From contig JBNLFL010000041.1 in NCBI GenBank assembly GCA_050305515.1, positions 1 to 44,230 of the forward strand: a stretch of 44,230 nt of DNA, given 5' to 3'. Position 1 is the stretch's first letter; every line of letters begins with the position of its first letter. Source of the DNA: JAFGUB01 sp050305515. GTDB lineage: Bacteria; Campylobacterota; Campylobacteria; Campylobacterales; Sulfurimonadaceae. The position numbers and the translations under genes are program-made. Shown piece after piece: positions 42,630 to 44,230 of the stretch. Under the pieces are notes generated by a model. The model saw only the letters and a list, made by a program, of their open reading frames with translations. It was not told the origin of the DNA and made no database searches.

Positions 42630-43915
42630 GACATGTTTTTTTAATAGAGGATGATCTAATAAGCTTTTTAGATTATAAAGAGTCCTACGAAGCATTAGGA
42701 TATAATGTTTATCCAGAAAACTATGAAGTTTTAGATGATTTCGAATCTCTTGACACTTTATGCCAACACATTTGTTACAAGATTATTTTTGATTCCGTTG
42801 ACCTGCTGTCGATCGATCTGAACTTAAATGATCTGATGAACTTAAACATTAACACGCAATATACTGATGAAGCTGACCATCCAGGTATTCAGTTAATAAA
42901 GATGCTGACATCTCAAAAATTGTACATATTAAGAACTATTCCCATCCTTATTGTTTCAATGTTTGATGAGAATGAAATCGAGAGGTTTCACAAGACTTCC
43001 AGATATATTTTAGATTACATATATAAAGATGATTTAGAAACGCGTACTGAACTTTCAGACAAGCCTTTGACAAAATACATAGAAAACTATGTCACCAAAA
43101 AAAAGATTGATAGAAGTATTGATCAATACCACATTCATAGCGAGTTGGCCTTTAAATCTGCTTTTGGAGAAGAAAGTAGCAGCGTGAAGCGTGATAAATT
43201 ACTGACTGCCTTTAAAGAAAAGAAATTGTTTGCTTTTATTCAACAAATTGTCGATAGCGATAAAGTGATCAAAAAATATGAAGTACTTTGCAGGCTTAAT
43301 TCCGAGGATAACATGGACTCATTTTTTCCTTATGTAAATGCAGCAAAGTTTTATGGGTTATTACCATATATTACTAAAGAAATGATCATACAGTCATTTA
43401 AAATGATAAAAGACACTTTACATCAGATTTCGATCAATCTTGACGATGAGGATTTACAAGAAGACAAGATAAAAGACCTAATAAACTTTTTAGCAGAACA
43501 AGTCAAATATAACGGTTTGGACAAAAGACAGATTACATTAGAGATACTCGAAGGTGCAAAACAAGATGACTACATCGTTGATTCTGTCAAGCAACTGAAA
43601 GCTGAAGGTTATCAAATTGCCATTGATGATTTTGGAAAAGAAAACTCTAATTTTGAGAGGTTAAAACTACTTATTGAAAATAGTTGCATTGATTACATTA
43701 AATTAGACGGAATTCTCATCAAAGATATACATGAGAATAAAATTTCGGAAGATATCGTTCGCTCTGTAATAAGTATAGCATCGAACAACAACATCAAAAC
43801 TGTCGCAGAATATGTTCATAATGAAGCTGTGTTTAACAAATTAAAAGAACTTAACATAGATCTTTTTCAAGGGTATTATTTCCATCAGCCTGAGAACATA
43901 GCCATGCTTGAATGA
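42626..43915 (+). CDS. REC-EAL response regulator, c-di-GMP phosphodiesterase
   Basis: A 429-aa protein. The receiver domain (1-150) has VFLIEDD (acid pocket), LLSIDLNLNDL with the likely phospho-Asp, ILIVSM and a lysine in YIYKDDL; it is stretched by an insertion of about 20 residues compared with ordinary receivers. The EAL domain (about 195-425) is complete: YEVLCRL (ExLxR), ISINLDDEDL, TLEILEG, IDDFGKENSNF, YIKLDG, VAEYVHNE and QGYYFHQP, so c-di-GMP hydrolysis is likely. Coupled by ATGA to the giant ATPase/PRTase gene, which should be its input partner. It resembles the EAL end of the large kinase at 475-6054. Confidence 0.92.
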   Translation: MRHVFLIEDDLISFLDYKESYEALGYNVYPENYEVLDDFESLDTLCQHICYKIIFDSVDLLSIDLNLNDLMNLNINTQYTDEADHPGIQLIKMLTSQKLYILRTIPILIVSMFDENEIERFHKTSRYILDYIYKDDLETRTELSDKPLTKYIENYVTKKKIDRSIDQYHIHSELAFKSAFGEESSSVKRDKLLTAFKEKKLFAFIQQIVDSDKVIKKYEVLCRLNSEDNMDSFFPYVNAAKFYGLLPYITKEMIIQSFKMIKDTLHQISINLDDEDLQEDKIKDLINFLAEQVKYNGLDKRQITLEILEGAKQDDYIVDSVKQLKAEGYQIAIDDFGKENSNFERLKLLIENSCIDYIKLDGILIKDIHENKISEDIVRSVISIASNNNIKTVAEYVHNEAVFNKLKELNIDLFQGYYFHQPENIAMLE

Positions 43916-43989
43916 GATCAAAAGATATAACAAATCAAAGAGACTGTGAAATAACTCCGATTATATCGATAAACAACTCAATAATAGAT

Positions 43990-44007
43990 ATTTTGTGAAG
44001 TTTTGAG
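43990..44007. repeat. 18-bp direct repeat flanking AT-rich module, right copy
   Basis: ATTTTGTGAAGTTTTGAG, one base different from 37042-37059, 75 bases after the REC-EAL stop codon. The 212 bases from 43916 to 44127 contain no gene. Confidence 0.6.
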
Positions 44008-44089
44008 AGGATAAAATAGAGAATCAATCTGTTGAAGGTATGAAGGATGAACGACTTTTACAAAAGAGGGGCAGAATCGAAAACAGCAG

Positions 44090-44230
44090 GGTAATCCTCC
44101 CATTTTTAGGGATTTCAAAAGTAGAGGTTAGGCTATCATAGCCAATTTCTGTTTTGGCGTGATGCCACCAAGTGCCATATTAGGGCGTTCGTTATTATAC
44201 AGCCAGAGCCATTGGGTTGCAAATTCCTGA
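44090..44230 (-). mobile_element. IS3-family insertion sequence, orfB-proximal end (partial)
   Basis: The right edge is the orfB end of an IS3-family element continuing rightwards, same orientation as the one at the left edge. The putative terminus near 44090 (GGTAATCCTCCC) shows a weak inverted match to the left IS end (about 8 of 12), so the boundary is approximate. Probably another copy of the same IS, which cannot be proved without the missing middle. Confidence 0.6.
44128..44230 (-). CDS. IS3-family transposase OrfB, C-terminal fragment
   Basis: The minus strand encodes QEFATQWLWLYNNERPNMAL, then GGITPKQKLAMIA and a TAA stop (44128-44130). YNxxRPxxxLGGxTP is the C-terminal signature of the integrase-type (rve) catalytic subunit of IS3-family transposases. 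The remainder lies beyond the window edge. Confidence 0.9.
   Translation of the reverse strand, partial: QEFATQWLWLYNNERPNMALGGITPKQKLAMIA

Noticed and set aside
1..44230. CRISPR arrays, tRNA or rRNA genes, phage integrase
   Set aside because: No regularly spaced repeats, tRNA-like cloverleaf ends, rRNA sequence or integrase motifs were seen on either strand.

Overview
The window looks like chromosomal accessory DNA from a Campylobacterota (epsilonproteobacterial) bacterium of the Sulfurospirillum/Sulfuricurvum/Sulfurimonas kind. The basis is the short ExbB (146 aa), an OprD-type porin, a very large Ser/Thr kinase-ATPase-GGDEF-EAL sensor, and tightly packed operons with ATGA and TAATG overlaps. 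The genus is an inference. Both edges cut into IS3-family insertion sequences in the same orientation (start of orfA at the left, end of orfB at the right), so the DNA lies between two IS copies or is an assembly piece broken at a repeated IS.

Layout. (1) 0.5-9.6 kb, minus strand: an 1859-aa kinase/AAA/TPR/GAF/degenerate-GGDEF/EAL signalling protein, a small unknown protein, a CLC chloride channel/antiporter and a PAS histidine kinase. (2) 9.7-16.9 kb, molybdenum block: modE, a divergent TonB-dependent receptor, and an operon of two molybdate-binding Mop proteins, an OprD-like porin, a TSUP (TauE/SafE) permease and modA, closed by a clear intrinsic terminator. (3) 17.0-28.6 kb: a structured leader, then a long operon of class III periplasmic binding proteins, TonB-dependent receptors, one FecCD/BtuC-type permease with its ATPase, a methyltransferase with a signal peptide, and exbB-exbD-tonB. 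(4) 28.6-36.9 kb: a second operon with two methyltransferases, a truncated globin, two TonB receptors, a further binding protein and a luciferase-like flavin monooxygenase. (5) 37.2-43.9 kb: a strikingly AT-rich two-gene module, an 1820-aa protein with GHKL ATPase and duplicated phosphoribosyltransferase-like domains, translationally coupled to a REC-EAL protein, bracketed by an 18-bp imperfect direct repeat.

How the genes may work together. ModE-type operators (CGTTATAT-N8-ATATAACG-like) lie in the divergent receptor/mop region (12918), at the mop start (12996) and at the start of the second operon (28593); a single half-site (16945) precedes the first transport operon. I therefore infer that blocks 2-4 form one molybdenum/tungsten-responsive uptake system that brings the metal, possibly bound to a small organic ligand, across the outer membrane by TonB and across the inner membrane by a MolBC-like transporter. 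The methyltransferases, monooxygenase and globin would modify or release a ligand. This is not shown by sequence alone; a siderophore or other metal complex remains possible.

Two features stand out beyond the genes. The 10-bp palindrome TTACATGTAA occurs 14 times exactly (plus three 9/10 copies), mostly inside genes, from 1.3 to 36.9 kb, and never in the AT-rich 37-44 kb module. That module, a phosphoribosyltransferase/ATPase giant plus a c-di-GMP phosphodiesterase response regulator, is the best candidate for an undescribed, horizontally acquired signalling or conflict system.
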